7,253 nt of DNA from Candidatus Woesearchaeota archaeon UBA153 (GCA_002503705.1 DASH01000049.1:1-7253), one strand, 5' to 3'; shown: positions 1 to 6,404, numbered from the stretch's first letter. Notes: generated by a model from the sequence alone, not told the origin. A program made the numbers and translations.

Positions 1-2
1 AC

Positions 3-1454
3 TACCAGCCGATTACGCGACAGTGCGGCTTTCCCTGTCCTCTCGCTTGTTGCGCTCCAACCATCACGTGGGGTGCTTGGTTGTGCGCCGCTCCCGGCCA
101 GCTCACGCGTCTCGGCGTGAGCTCGTGCGCCGCCGTGAGCGGTTGTTTCGATACGACGACGCAATTCCGGACTGTCTTTGAGACTGAGAATCTTCGCGAT
201 TGTTTGGATAATGATTGCGACCTTCTCATCGACGAGGGGGTCCAGTGTTGCGAGCCTGAGGGCGATGTGCTTGGCGTCTTTGACGGGTGGAACTGCAAGA
301 AGATTGCGCAGAACCAGTATCCTATCGAGAAGGGCAAGACGCCACCGCCGGGACGGACGTGCGCCGAAGGGGGCTTCTTCGCCTGCATGGATGGCGTCTG
401 CCAGGATGAGGTGCTGGACTGTTTTGTCACGTCGTGTCTCGGAACGTCGTGCACGGACGGTCGTCAAAACCTCCTCTCGAGTCCACGATATGCTTCTAAC
501 GATTCGTGCGACGTTGTCGCGGACCGAATGGTCGATTTGTTCAATTCAGAAACTGTTACGATTGCGAAGAAGGAAGGCGCGGTGTGCGACCTTGACTGTC
601 AGAAGCGTTGCGTCCGAAGGACTGGTATCGTTCCTGCTGTTTGTGGAAATCCGAACTCGTATTCATGCGACGGGTTGAGTGAAGCGGCGTGTACTTCGGG
701 AACTGCGGCCACCTGCTGTTTGTTAGACGACGCCTCTTACACGTGCACCGACCTCGGCGCCGGCCACTGCTCGAACGACGGCGGCCCGTGCAGCGACCCT
801 GCTATCGAGAACGATGGCGTCTGCGGGTATGGCGAGCCGTGCACGAGCGCAGACTGCACTGCCGCGCCCGGCAACTTAAGCAGGAACTGCACCGCGCCTC
901 GAGCGCAACTCCAAGGCACTGTCTACGCCGGGAAGATGGACCCGAGCACGGTCTTGCCGGGCGCGTCCGTCTTCATCGTCGCGCCGCCGCAAGGGTATAT
1001 CGTCTCTTCAGACGATAACGGGAAGTACCTCATCGATGGCATCCCGCTCGGCACGCACTCGGTGAGCGCGTCGAAAGCAGGGTACTTGAGCAAGACGTAC
1101 TCGTTCACGTTCTCGGATGAGTCGTTGTATACGCGAGACTTCGTCCTCTTGAACGGCACCTGCGTCCAGTGTTTGGGGGATGATGGTCGGTGCGCGGCGG
1201 ATTGTAGCGGTACTGATCCGTGCGCGTTCGTCCCCGCGATCTGTGATGGCGCGCGCGCTGGCGATTGGGTGTTGAACGTCTCGTCGAACGAGTACGTCTA
1301 CTGTTGCGACGGCTCGAGGAAGAAACCGAAAATCTCGCCGGACGCTGGCGTCTCCGGGTGCATGAGCGATCTCGTCCAGTTCACGAGAATCGTCACGTAT
1401 CTCGGGCAGCCCGTGACGATGCACGTGTACGCGTGGAAGCCGTGCGAGAGTTAA
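3..1454 (+). CDS. Cysteine-rich modular secreted protein, 5'-truncated (MopE-like motif plus carboxypeptidase-regulatory-like domain)
   Basis: The frame is open from the window edge, so the N-terminus is missing. A TTG at 81 is the first possible start, but cysteine-rich sequence of the same character continues upstream, so I read the gene as partial (483 codons seen, TAA stop). About 44 cysteines are visible. A DCLDNDCDLLIDEG segment (visible residues 66-79) matches the acidic MopE-type putative metal-binding motif. NDGVCGYGEPCTSADC (270-285) resembles the short 'GxCxxGExCxxxDC' motif of secreted archaeal and bacterial proteins. Residues about 302-383 contain no cysteine and look like a carboxypeptidase-regulatory-like beta-sandwich (GTV...PGASV...DDNGKYLIDGIPLGTHSVSASKAGY). 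Cysteines resume afterwards to the C-terminus, with no terminal membrane anchor. I infer an extracellular, disulfide-stabilised surface or adhesion protein; the exact function is unknown. Third positions are less GC-biased than in the pilus genes downstream. Confidence 0.8.
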   Translation, partial: YQPITRQCGFPCPLACCAPTITWGAWLCAAPGQLTRLGVSSCAAVSGCFDTTTQFRTVFETENLRDCLDNDCDLLIDEGVQCCEPEGDVLGVFDGWNCKKIAQNQYPIEKGKTPPPGRTCAEGGFFACMDGVCQDEVLDCFVTSCLGTSCTDGRQNLLSSPRYASNDSCDVVADRMVDLFNSETVTIAKKEGAVCDLDCQKRCVRRTGIVPAVCGNPNSYSCDGLSEAACTSGTAATCCLLDDASYTCTDLGAGHCSNDGGPCSDPAIENDGVCGYGEPCTSADCTAAPGNLSRNCTAPRAQLQGTVYAGKMDPSTVLPGASVFIVAPPQGYIVSSDDNGKYLIDGIPLGTHSVSASKAGYLSKTYSFTFSDESLYTRDFVLLNGTCVQCLGDDGRCAADCSGTDPCAFVPAICDGARAGDWVLNVSSNEYVYCCDGSRKKPKISPDAGVSGCMSDLVQFTRIVTYLGQPVTMHVYAWKPCES

Positions 1455-1579
1455 GGGCTTCTTGAAACACGTTTTCTCTTCACTCTCCTCTTCTCACTCT
1501 TGACGTCCGTACCGTGGCCGTCCTGCTCGCTCTTCTGCACGTACTTCTTGCTGGTGCGGCGCCTCCCCGTGGGGGGCAA
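1451..1579 (-). CDS. Possible small basic protein, 42 aa, TTG start
   Basis: This is a short minus-strand ORF that I do not recognise. It starts at TTG (1579-1577), 5 nt after GGAGG on that strand (1589-1585), and ends with TAA at 1453-1451. The predicted product is 42 residues with 15 Lys/Arg and 4 Asp/Glu, and contains a stretch reading TSKKYVQKSEQDGHGTDVKS. Its codons (AAG, GAG, GTC, GAC, CAC, ACG) resemble those of neighbouring genes. The stop overlaps the stop of the convergent gene on the plus strand (shared TTAA), a common arrangement for convergent genes. The TATA box at 1681-1688 is palindromic and could drive it. Doubts are the rare start codon, the small size, the basic and repetitive composition, and the overlap with a strong hairpin. 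It may instead be an antisense reading of an intergenic region. Confidence 0.35.
   Translation of the reverse strand: MPPTGRRRTSKKYVQKSEQDGHGTDVKSEKRRVKRKRVSRSP
1471..1501 (+). terminator. Pyrimidine-rich tract, possible terminator of the cysteine-rich protein gene
   Basis: A nearly pure C/T run with one four-T stretch starts 16 nt after the stop codon of the upstream gene. Archaeal transcription often ends at T-rich tracts without a strong hairpin. The run is C-interrupted, so it is a weak candidate. It would also be the antisense of the Lys/Arg/Glu-rich end of the possible minus-strand ORF at 1451-1579, which is an alternative explanation for its composition. Confidence 0.3.
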
Positions 1580-1593
1580 GTCCCCCTCCGCAC
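1554..1593. other. GC-rich nested hairpin in the intergenic region
   Basis: GTGCGG (1554-1559) is complementary to CCGCAC (1588-1593). Inside, a G run (1571-1576) faces CCCCC (1582-1586) across the loop CAAGT. The structure can form in RNA from either strand. It stands well away from both plus-strand genes. If the small minus-strand ORF is real, the hairpin would bury its Shine-Dalgarno GGAGG and put the TTG start in the loop. Otherwise it may be a transcription-end structure or simply GC-rich chance pairing. Confidence 0.45.
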
Positions 1594-1680
1594 TCGTTCG
1601 CTTCTCCGCTTGAACGCTCGCCCTTAAGGACGGTCACGGTACTCGCGACTCTTGGTTCTTTTCTCGTTCTCGTCGTAACA

Positions 1681-1688
1681 TTTATAAA
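1681..1688 (+). promoter_or_regulatory. TATA box of the pilus assembly operon (palindromic)
   Basis: TTTATAAA is the archaeal TATA consensus. It is centred near 1684.5, so transcription would be expected to start about 26 nt downstream, near 1711, just before the Shine-Dalgarno site at 1717-1723. The element equals its own reverse complement, so it could in principle also serve minus-strand transcription towards 1579. No clear purine-rich BRE is visible on the plus-strand side. Confidence 0.7.
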
Positions 1689-1716
1689 AGAGTCTCGTCA
1701 GGATTGCGGTTAGGGA

Positions 1717-1723
1717 GAGGTGA
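1717..1723 (+). promoter_or_regulatory. Shine-Dalgarno site that points to a CTG start
   Basis: GAGGTGA matches the archaeal anti-Shine-Dalgarno sequence. Counting from GAGGTG, a 7-nt spacer leads to CTG at 1730. The downstream pilin gene has exactly the same spacing, GAGGTG (5851-5856) then 7 nt then ATG (5864). The conventional GTG at 1796 has no such site in front of it. Confidence 0.6.
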
Positions 1724-1729
1724 GGGGTC

Positions 1730-3406
1730 CTGGCAGCTCGAACGAAAGCCAAGAGTTCTGCGAAGAAGCCTGCGAGAGCGAAGCCGCATGCCGCTGTGAG
1801 AAAGGCCGTGCGAGCGAAGCCTGCGAAGTCTGAACGCTCGGCGTCGAAGGCGCGGAGCGCCTCGTTGAAGGCCTCGAAGCGTTCGTCGGCGAAGCCGAAG
1901 CTCGTCAAAGAGAACAGTGCGAACCAGCTCGACCAGTACGAGTTCACCGCGAAAGAGATCCCGATCACCGTGACCGTGTCGCGGTCGAAGGGCGAGTTCG
2001 TCCCCATCTACGACTTGCGCGTCAGCAGCATCAGCAAGACGACGGAATTCCTGCTCGAGAAGATCCGCCAGGAGCTCATCCGCGAAGTGAACCTCGGCGT
2101 GGTGGACATCCTCGACGCGAAGAAGGCAGAGCAGGTCGAGAGCGTCTTCCAGGAGGCGATCGCCAACCTCATCCAGAAGCACTTTCCCGACGCGAACGCG
2201 GAGACGCAAGGGTTCCTGACGAGCTACTTGTTCACGCGCAGCCTCGGCCTCGGCAACATCGAACTGCTCATGGACGACAACAACCTCGAAGAGATCGTCG
2301 TCAACCAGTCTTCGGAGCCGGTCTGGGTGTATCATAAGAAGCACGGGTGGCTGAAGACGAACGTCTTCCTCCAGGACGAGGACCAGATCAAGCACTACGC
2401 CGCCCTCATCGGCCGCAGGGTCGGACGGCAGATCAGCGTCCTCCAACCCCTCTTGGACGCGCACTTGAACGAGGGCGACCGCGTCAACGCGACCCTCACG
2501 CCGGTCAGCACGGCGGGGAACACGATCACCATTCGTCGCTTCAGCAGGGACCCGTGGACGATAACGCGGCTCGTCAAGTACGGCACGATCAGCAGCGAGG
2601 CCGCGGCCCTCATCTGGATGGCGATGCACTACGAGATGAGCTGCATCATCGCGGGCGGCACCGCTTCGGGCAAGACGAGCGCGTTGAACTGCTTCGCCAA
2701 CTTCTTCCCCCCAAACCAGCGCATCGTCTCCATCGAGGACACGCGCGAGATCCAACTGCCGAGCTTCCTCCACTGGGTGCCGCTCAACACGCGGTTGCCG
2801 AACGCGGAGAACAAAGGCGAGATCACGATGGGCGACCTGCTCGTGAACAGCCTGCGCATGCGCCCCGACCGGATCCTCGTCGGCGAAGTGCGTCGGAAAC
2901 GCGAAGCGGAGACGCTCTTCGAAGCCATCCACACCGGCCACTCGGTCTACGCGACGTTCCACGCGAACACCGCCACGGAGGCGGTCCAGCGCTTGACGAA
3001 CCCGCCTATTGAAGTCCCGCCGATCATGCTTCCCGCGATCAGCCTCATCATCGTCCAGTTCCGCAACCGCCGCTCGGGGCAACGGCGCACGTTCCAGGTC
3101 GCGGAGATCACGGAGGACTCGAAGGCGAACGTCATCCTCCAGTACGACGCGAAGAAAGACCGGCTCGTCACCGCGAACAAGAGCAGCGCGTTCATGGCGA
3201 ACCTGCGCTTGTTCACCGGGATGTCCGACGCGGAGTTGCGCAAGGAGCTCGCCGAGAAGCAGCGCGTCATCGAGTACCTCGTCGCGCAGGACGTCGTGCA
3301 CGTGGACGCGGTCGGCCGGATCATCGCGGAGTACTACACGAACAAGGAGAACCTGCTCAAGTTCGTCACGGCCAAGCGGAAGTTCGAGGACGCGGGCGCG
3401 GAGTGA
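1730..3406 (+). CDS. Type II/IV secretion system ATPase (PilB/FlaI/TadA-like pilus assembly motor)
   Basis: This is a cytoplasmic hexameric ATPase that powers filament assembly at the platform proteins encoded next. Numbered from CTG 1730 (558 aa): Walker A GGTASGKTS at 309-317, Asp box SIEDTRE at 334-340, Walker B RPDRILVGEVR at 378-388, and His box HTGHSVYATFHANT at 401-414. This is the full motif order of the GspE/VirB11 family. An N-terminal domain (about 65-250) precedes the catalytic core. In-frame TGA at 1721 limits the start, and no ATG, GTG or TTG lies between it and GTG 1796. I prefer CTG 1730 because of the Shine-Dalgarno spacing and the short leader; GTG 1796 gives 536 aa and remains possible. 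Residues 1-60 are a Lys/Arg/Ala/Ser/Pro tail with one acidic residue, histone-H1-like, unusual for the family. The stop lies 4 nt before the next gene. Confidence 0.95.
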   Translation: MAARTKAKSSAKKPARAKPHAAVRKAVRAKPAKSERSASKARSASLKASKRSSAKPKLVKENSANQLDQYEFTAKEIPITVTVSRSKGEFVPIYDLRVSSISKTTEFLLEKIRQELIREVNLGVVDILDAKKAEQVESVFQEAIANLIQKHFPDANAETQGFLTSYLFTRSLGLGNIELLMDDNNLEEIVVNQSSEPVWVYHKKHGWLKTNVFLQDEDQIKHYAALIGRRVGRQISVLQPLLDAHLNEGDRVNATLTPVSTAGNTITIRRFSRDPWTITRLVKYGTISSEAAALIWMAMHYEMSCIIAGGTASGKTSALNCFANFFPPNQRIVSIEDTREIQLPSFLHWVPLNTRLPNAENKGEITMGDLLVNSLRMRPDRILVGEVRRKREAETLFEAIHTGHSVYATFHANTATEAVQRLTNPPIEVPPIMLPAISLIIVQFRNRRSGQRRTFQVAEITEDSKANVILQYDAKKDRLVTANKSSAFMANLRLFTGMSDAELRKELAEKQRVIEYLVAQDVVHVDAVGRIIAEYYTNKENLLKFVTAKRKFEDAGAE

Positions 3407-3410
3407 CGCC

Positions 3411-4205
3411 ATGGAGTTCTACAAGGTCCTGGCGCGGCAGTTTCCCGATTTGAAGCTCAAGCTGCTCCAGGCGCGCATGCACGAGACGCCGGACCAGTAC
3501 TTGAAGAAGTCGTTCATGACCGCGATCTTCCTGACGTGCGGTCTTCTCTTCATCGCGTTCACGTTCACCGAGAAGCTGACCGTCTTCCTCGCGTTCCCCT
3601 TCATCTTCCCCGTGGCCTTCGTCTACTTCCTGCACTACGTCGACTTGAAGATCGAGAAGGTGAAGAAGGAGATCAGCCGGGAGATCGTCTACGCGGGGCG
3701 GTTCTTGATCATCGAGGTCGAGTCGGGCGTGCCGTTGTACGAGGCGTTCAAGAACATGGCCCGCAATTACGAGACGATCGGACGGTACTTCCAAGAGCTC
3801 GTCGAGCGCGTCGACCTCGGCACGAGCATGGAGGACGCCCTGAACGAGGTCATCACGCTCACGCCGAGCCCGGAACTGCGCAAGATGCTCTGGCAGATCT
3901 TGAACAGCATGCGCACGGGCGGGGAGATCTCGCACGCGCTCAACTCGGTCTTCGACCAGGTCGTGCGCGAGCAGCAGATCGCGGTGACCGAGTACGGCCG
4001 GAAGCTCAACCCGATGGCCATGTTCTACATGATGATCGCGATCATCGTGCCCAGTCTCGGCACGATCATGCTCATCGTCCTCGCGAGCTTCCTCGGCCTT
4101 GACTTGTCGATCGCGGTCTACCTGGTCATCGCCGGCCTGATCGGCTTCATGCAGTTCATGTTTTTAGCGGTCATCCGGAGCAGCAGGCCGCCGATGGATT
4201 TGTGA
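3411..4205 (+). CDS. TadC-like type II/IV secretion platform protein 1 (T2SSF family)
   Basis: A 264-residue inner-membrane protein expected to anchor the filament base and couple to the ATPase. ATG 3411 follows the ATPase stop by 4 nt, and GGAGTGA at the end of the ATPase gene can serve as its ribosome site. Hydrophobic segments are at about 35-52 and 57-76, then a cytoplasmic helical F domain at about 80-195 containing REIVYAGRFLIIEVESGVPLYEAF, then membrane segments at about 203-228 and 234-255. This layout, including the conserved 'exSGxPLxeAf' region, fits archaeal TadC/FlaJ-type T2SSF proteins. The frame is open well upstream inside the ATPase gene, but that part is an Arg/Ser-rich shadow and is not the start. 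Co-transcription with both neighbours is very likely. Confidence 0.93.
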   Translation: MEFYKVLARQFPDLKLKLLQARMHETPDQYLKKSFMTAIFLTCGLLFIAFTFTEKLTVFLAFPFIFPVAFVYFLHYVDLKIEKVKKEISREIVYAGRFLIIEVESGVPLYEAFKNMARNYETIGRYFQELVERVDLGTSMEDALNEVITLTPSPELRKMLWQILNSMRTGGEISHALNSVFDQVVREQQIAVTEYGRKLNPMAMFYMMIAIIVPSLGTIMLIVLASFLGLDLSIAVYLVIAGLIGFMQFMFLAVIRSSRPPMDL

Positions 4206-4209
4206 AAAC

Positions 4210-5730
4210 ATGGGTTTCAAGTTCCACTTCAAGAAGCGGACGCCGGTCGCGGTTTCGTCCACGGTCTCGTCCTCGGTCGCGTCCAGCGGCCAACGCGCCG
4301 TTCCGGCGCGCGGGAGCCCTGTCAAGAGTTCCCGGGCCGCGGCCGTTGTTGAACGAAAATCATCCTCGAAGCGGTACGTCGTCAAGCTCAAGGCGAACAA
4401 CGGCGCCGCCAACCCCGCGCCGGCTCTCGGCGAGAAACTCGTGAAATCCGAGACGAGGCCGGCGGTCTCGGCACGCGCGGCCTCTCCTCCCGCGACGAAA
4501 GGCGTCAACGCCTCTCCCGCGCCCGCCGAGCGGCAGCGGGCGCCCTCGCCCTTCTCGAAGCTCTCCTCGGCGCTCGGCGAGTTCTTCAAACGGCCGTACA
4601 AGAAAGGCGCGCTGAAACGCCAGGAAGATCTGACGCCCACGCTTCCATTGCCGGTCGACAAGGTCGTCGATGAGAAGACGATGAAGAAGACGCGCGAGAT
4701 CCTCGCGAAAGAGTCGAAGAAGCGGCGCAAACGCCCGCGCCGGACCGCGACCGAGCAGAAGCGCGTCTTGTCAGACCTCATCACGAAAGCGGGACACGCG
4801 ATCGACCCGGACCGGCTGAAACGAATCCTCTTCCACGCGACCCTCGCCATCATCGCCGTCGCGACCGTGCTCGTCCTCGTCATCGCCGGGCTGAACGGCG
4901 CGAACGCGGGCAACATCCTCCTCTTCACGCTCGGCGTCTGGACCGCCGTCTTCGCGTTCGTCTACTTGTTCTGCTGGATGGTCGTCTACCTCTACCTCGA
5001 CATCAGGATCTACCGGCGGACGCAAGAGCTCGAAGAGGTCCTCCCGGATTTCTTGCAGCTCGCGAGCGCGAACATCAGCGCGGGCATGCCGATCGACCGC
5101 GCATTATGGTTCGCCATCCGTCCGAACTTCGGGGTGCTCGCGAAGGAGATCGAAGAGGTCGCGAAGGCGACGCTCGCCGGCGAGGAACTGAAGACGAGCC
5201 TGATGAAGTTCAGCGACAAGTACGACTCGCCCACCCTCAAGCGCAGCATCAGCATCCTCCTCGAAGGGCTCGACTCGGGCGGCGAGATGGCCGAACTCCT
5301 CAACAAGATCGCGCTGAACATCCAAGAGATGAAGATCCTCCGGAAGGAGATGAGCGCGAGCGTCGCGACGTACGCCATCTTCATCACGTTCGCCGCCATC
5401 GTCATGGCGCCAATCCTCTTCGGCCTCGCCACCGAACTCCTGACGATCATCGTCGGCATCACGAGCACGCTCGACCTGGGCGCGTCGTCCGGCAGCATGA
5501 TCACGCTCAACATGAGCTCGTCCACCGAGACGATCAAGAACTTCAAGATCTTCAGCATCGTCATGCTCTCGATCAGCGCGGTGATGAGCGCGTCCATCGT
5601 CAGCGTCATCCGGAAAGGCAAGGTGAAGGACGGGTTGCGGAATTTACCGATCTTCGTCGCCGTGAGCCTGACGATCTACTTTATTGCGGTGTGGGCGATG
5701 CACCGCCTCCTCGGCGGCCTCGTTGGCTGA
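4210..5730 (+). CDS. TadC-like type II/IV secretion platform protein 2 with long basic N-terminal extension
   Basis: A 506-residue membrane protein, second platform subunit of the pilus machine. ATG 4210 lies 4 nt after the previous stop with only a weak ribosome site, so translation is probably coupled. Residues 1-about 200 are a low-complexity Ser/Ala/Pro/Lys/Arg-rich extension ending in a strongly basic stretch (KKRRKRPRR near 176), predicted cytoplasmic. Membrane segments are at about 208-228 and 235-262, followed by the T2SSF domain beginning EEVLPDFLQLASANISAGMPIDRA (275-298, motif typical of TadC/FlaJ). Further membrane segments are at about 386-416, 445-467 and 481-500. It is nearly twice the size of platform protein 1; about 200 residues of the difference are the N-terminal tail and the rest is an additional C-terminal membrane region. 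Partner of the ATPase and platform protein 1; the role of the tail is unknown. Confidence 0.93.
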   Translation: MGFKFHFKKRTPVAVSSTVSSSVASSGQRAVPARGSPVKSSRAAAVVERKSSSKRYVVKLKANNGAANPAPALGEKLVKSETRPAVSARAASPPATKGVNASPAPAERQRAPSPFSKLSSALGEFFKRPYKKGALKRQEDLTPTLPLPVDKVVDEKTMKKTREILAKESKKRRKRPRRTATEQKRVLSDLITKAGHAIDPDRLKRILFHATLAIIAVATVLVLVIAGLNGANAGNILLFTLGVWTAVFAFVYLFCWMVVYLYLDIRIYRRTQELEEVLPDFLQLASANISAGMPIDRALWFAIRPNFGVLAKEIEEVAKATLAGEELKTSLMKFSDKYDSPTLKRSISILLEGLDSGGEMAELLNKIALNIQEMKILRKEMSASVATYAIFITFAAIVMAPILFGLATELLTIIVGITSTLDLGASSGSMITLNMSSSTETIKNFKIFSIVMLSISAVMSASIVSVIRKGKVKDGLRNLPIFVAVSLTIYFIAVWAMHRLLGGLVG

Positions 5731-5753
5731 TACTCGCGGTGTTCGGAGCGCGG

Positions 5754-5776
5754 CTGACCGCCTCGAGGGCAGTCAG
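5754..5776. other. Imperfect hairpin between the assembly operon and the pilin promoter
   Basis: CTGAC-C-GCC (5754-5762) faces GGC-A-GTCAG (5768-5776) across TCGAG, with one C/A mismatch. It lies 23 nt after the platform-protein stop and 8 nt before the TATA box. No T-run follows, so a classical terminator is doubtful; a regulator site upstream of the pilin promoter is equally possible. Confidence 0.35.
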
Positions 5777-5784
5777 TCGAAATA

Positions 5785-5792
5785 TTTATAAA
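5785..5792 (+). promoter_or_regulatory. TATA box of the pilin genes
   Basis: TTTATAAA preceded by CGAAATA, which has the purine/A-rich character of an archaeal BRE. The expected transcription start is near 5814, giving a leader of about 50 nt before ATG 5864. It gives the abundant pilin subunit its own promoter, separate from the assembly machinery operon. Confidence 0.75.
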
Positions 5793-5863
5793 CCCCCTTT
5801 TCCGGAGTTTGCTGAACAAACACTCCCTGACACGTTCAAGGGAACAGAGTGAGGTGGATTAAC

Positions 5864-6334
5864 ATGCGTTCGAGACGAGGCCAGGCGGCCATGGAGTTCT
5901 TAATGACGTACGGCTGGGCGATCCTGGTCGTGCTCGCGGCAATCGGCGCGCTCGCGTACTTCGGTATCCTGAGCCCGGACAAATTCCTCCCGAGCAGCTG
6001 CACCGTCAGCGGCGGCTTCAGCTGCGGCGAGTTCAAAGTGAACACGACGCACGCTCGTTTCGTCATCATGAACAACCTGGGCGTCGATGCCAACTCTGTC
6101 GCGGTCAACCTGACGCCGACGACGAGCGGTTGTGTTGTTGACGGCGGCGTTGTTGGCGCCACTGGCTTGGGCAACGGCGAGAAGATCAACGGCGGCCTCT
6201 TGAGCTTCCCGTATTCGGGATGCACGTTGTCAGTCGGCGACAAGTTCAAGGGGAACATCAAGGTCACCTACGTGAAGTCGGGCGAGACGCTCTCTCACGA
6301 AGCGACCGGCACGCTCCAGACCAAAGTGGAGTGA
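5864..6334 (+). CDS. Type IV pilin, class III signal peptide (pilin 1)
   Basis: A 156-residue filament subunit. The start ATG 5864 sits 7 nt after GAGGTG (5851-5856); the in-frame GTG at 5849 overlaps that ribosome site and is rejected. The N-terminus MRSRRG/QAAMEF is a classic archaeal class III signal peptide, to be cut after Gly6 by an EppA/FlaK-type prepilin peptidase, leaving Glu at mature position +5. A hydrophobic helix follows (about 13-34, including TYGWAILVVLAAIGALAYFG). The remaining 120 residues form the extracellular head, with cysteines at 46, 54, 90 and 120, probably two disulfides. The head ends with a strand-like region KVTYVKSGETLSHEATGT that is clearly paralogous to the next gene. 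It was likely the main or one of two pilus subunits. The peptidase is not encoded here. Confidence 0.93.
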   Translation: MRSRRGQAAMEFLMTYGWAILVVLAAIGALAYFGILSPDKFLPSSCTVSGGFSCGEFKVNTTHARFVIMNNLGVDANSVAVNLTPTTSGCVVDGGVVGATGLGNGEKINGGLLSFPYSGCTLSVGDKFKGNIKVTYVKSGETLSHEATGTLQTKVE

Positions 6335-6349
6335 GTCCTCTTCGAAAAC

Positions 6350-6371
6350 CTTTTTCTAACAATTCTTTTTT
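6350..6371 (+). terminator. T-rich tracts between the two pilin genes, possible terminator
   Basis: Two T-runs (TTTTT at 6351-6355 and TTTTTT around 6366-6371) follow 16 nt after the first pilin stop. Archaeal RNA polymerase commonly terminates at such tracts. No TATA box is evident between them and the second pilin, so partial readthrough would be needed to express it from the pilin promoter. Confidence 0.5.
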
Positions 6372-6404
6372 AGTTCACTTTCCTTCGTTCAATAGGGGTG
6401 TCAT

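Noticed and set aside
81..83. TTG at 81 as start of the cysteine-rich protein
   Set aside because: No ribosome site or promoter in front of it, and the open frame upstream to the window edge encodes similar cysteine-rich sequence.
1455..1680. tRNA or other known RNA gene in the intergenic region
   Set aside because: The GC-rich hairpin does not extend to a cloverleaf, and no tRNA consensus arms were seen.
1634..1681. Extension of the small minus-strand ORF through an in-frame TGA (1636-1634) to an ATG at 1681
   Set aside because: It would need UGA recoding and the ATG overlaps the TATA box; no evidence for a selenocysteine element or frameshift, so the TTG 1579 start is the simpler reading.
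1771..1822. Imperfect DNA repeats around GCGAAGCC units
   Set aside because: They simply encode the repeated RAKP-type units of the ATPase tail; not a separate repeat element or CRISPR array.
3009..3410. Upstream extension of platform protein 1 into the ATPase gene
   Set aside because: The extension is an Arg/Ser/Thr-rich out-of-frame reading of the ATPase C-terminus. ATG 3411 has a ribosome site and begins the membrane protein proper.
1682..3412. Long minus-strand ORF (576 codons) opposite the ATPase gene
   Set aside because: Arg/Asp/Glu/Leu/Val-rich shadow produced by the strong G/C bias in third codon positions of the ATPase gene; no recognisable domain, and the plus strand encodes a complete ATPase with all motifs.
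5849..5863. GTG at 5849 as start of pilin 1
   Set aside because: It overlaps the GAGGTG ribosome site; ATG 5864 gives the typical short, basic class III signal peptide.
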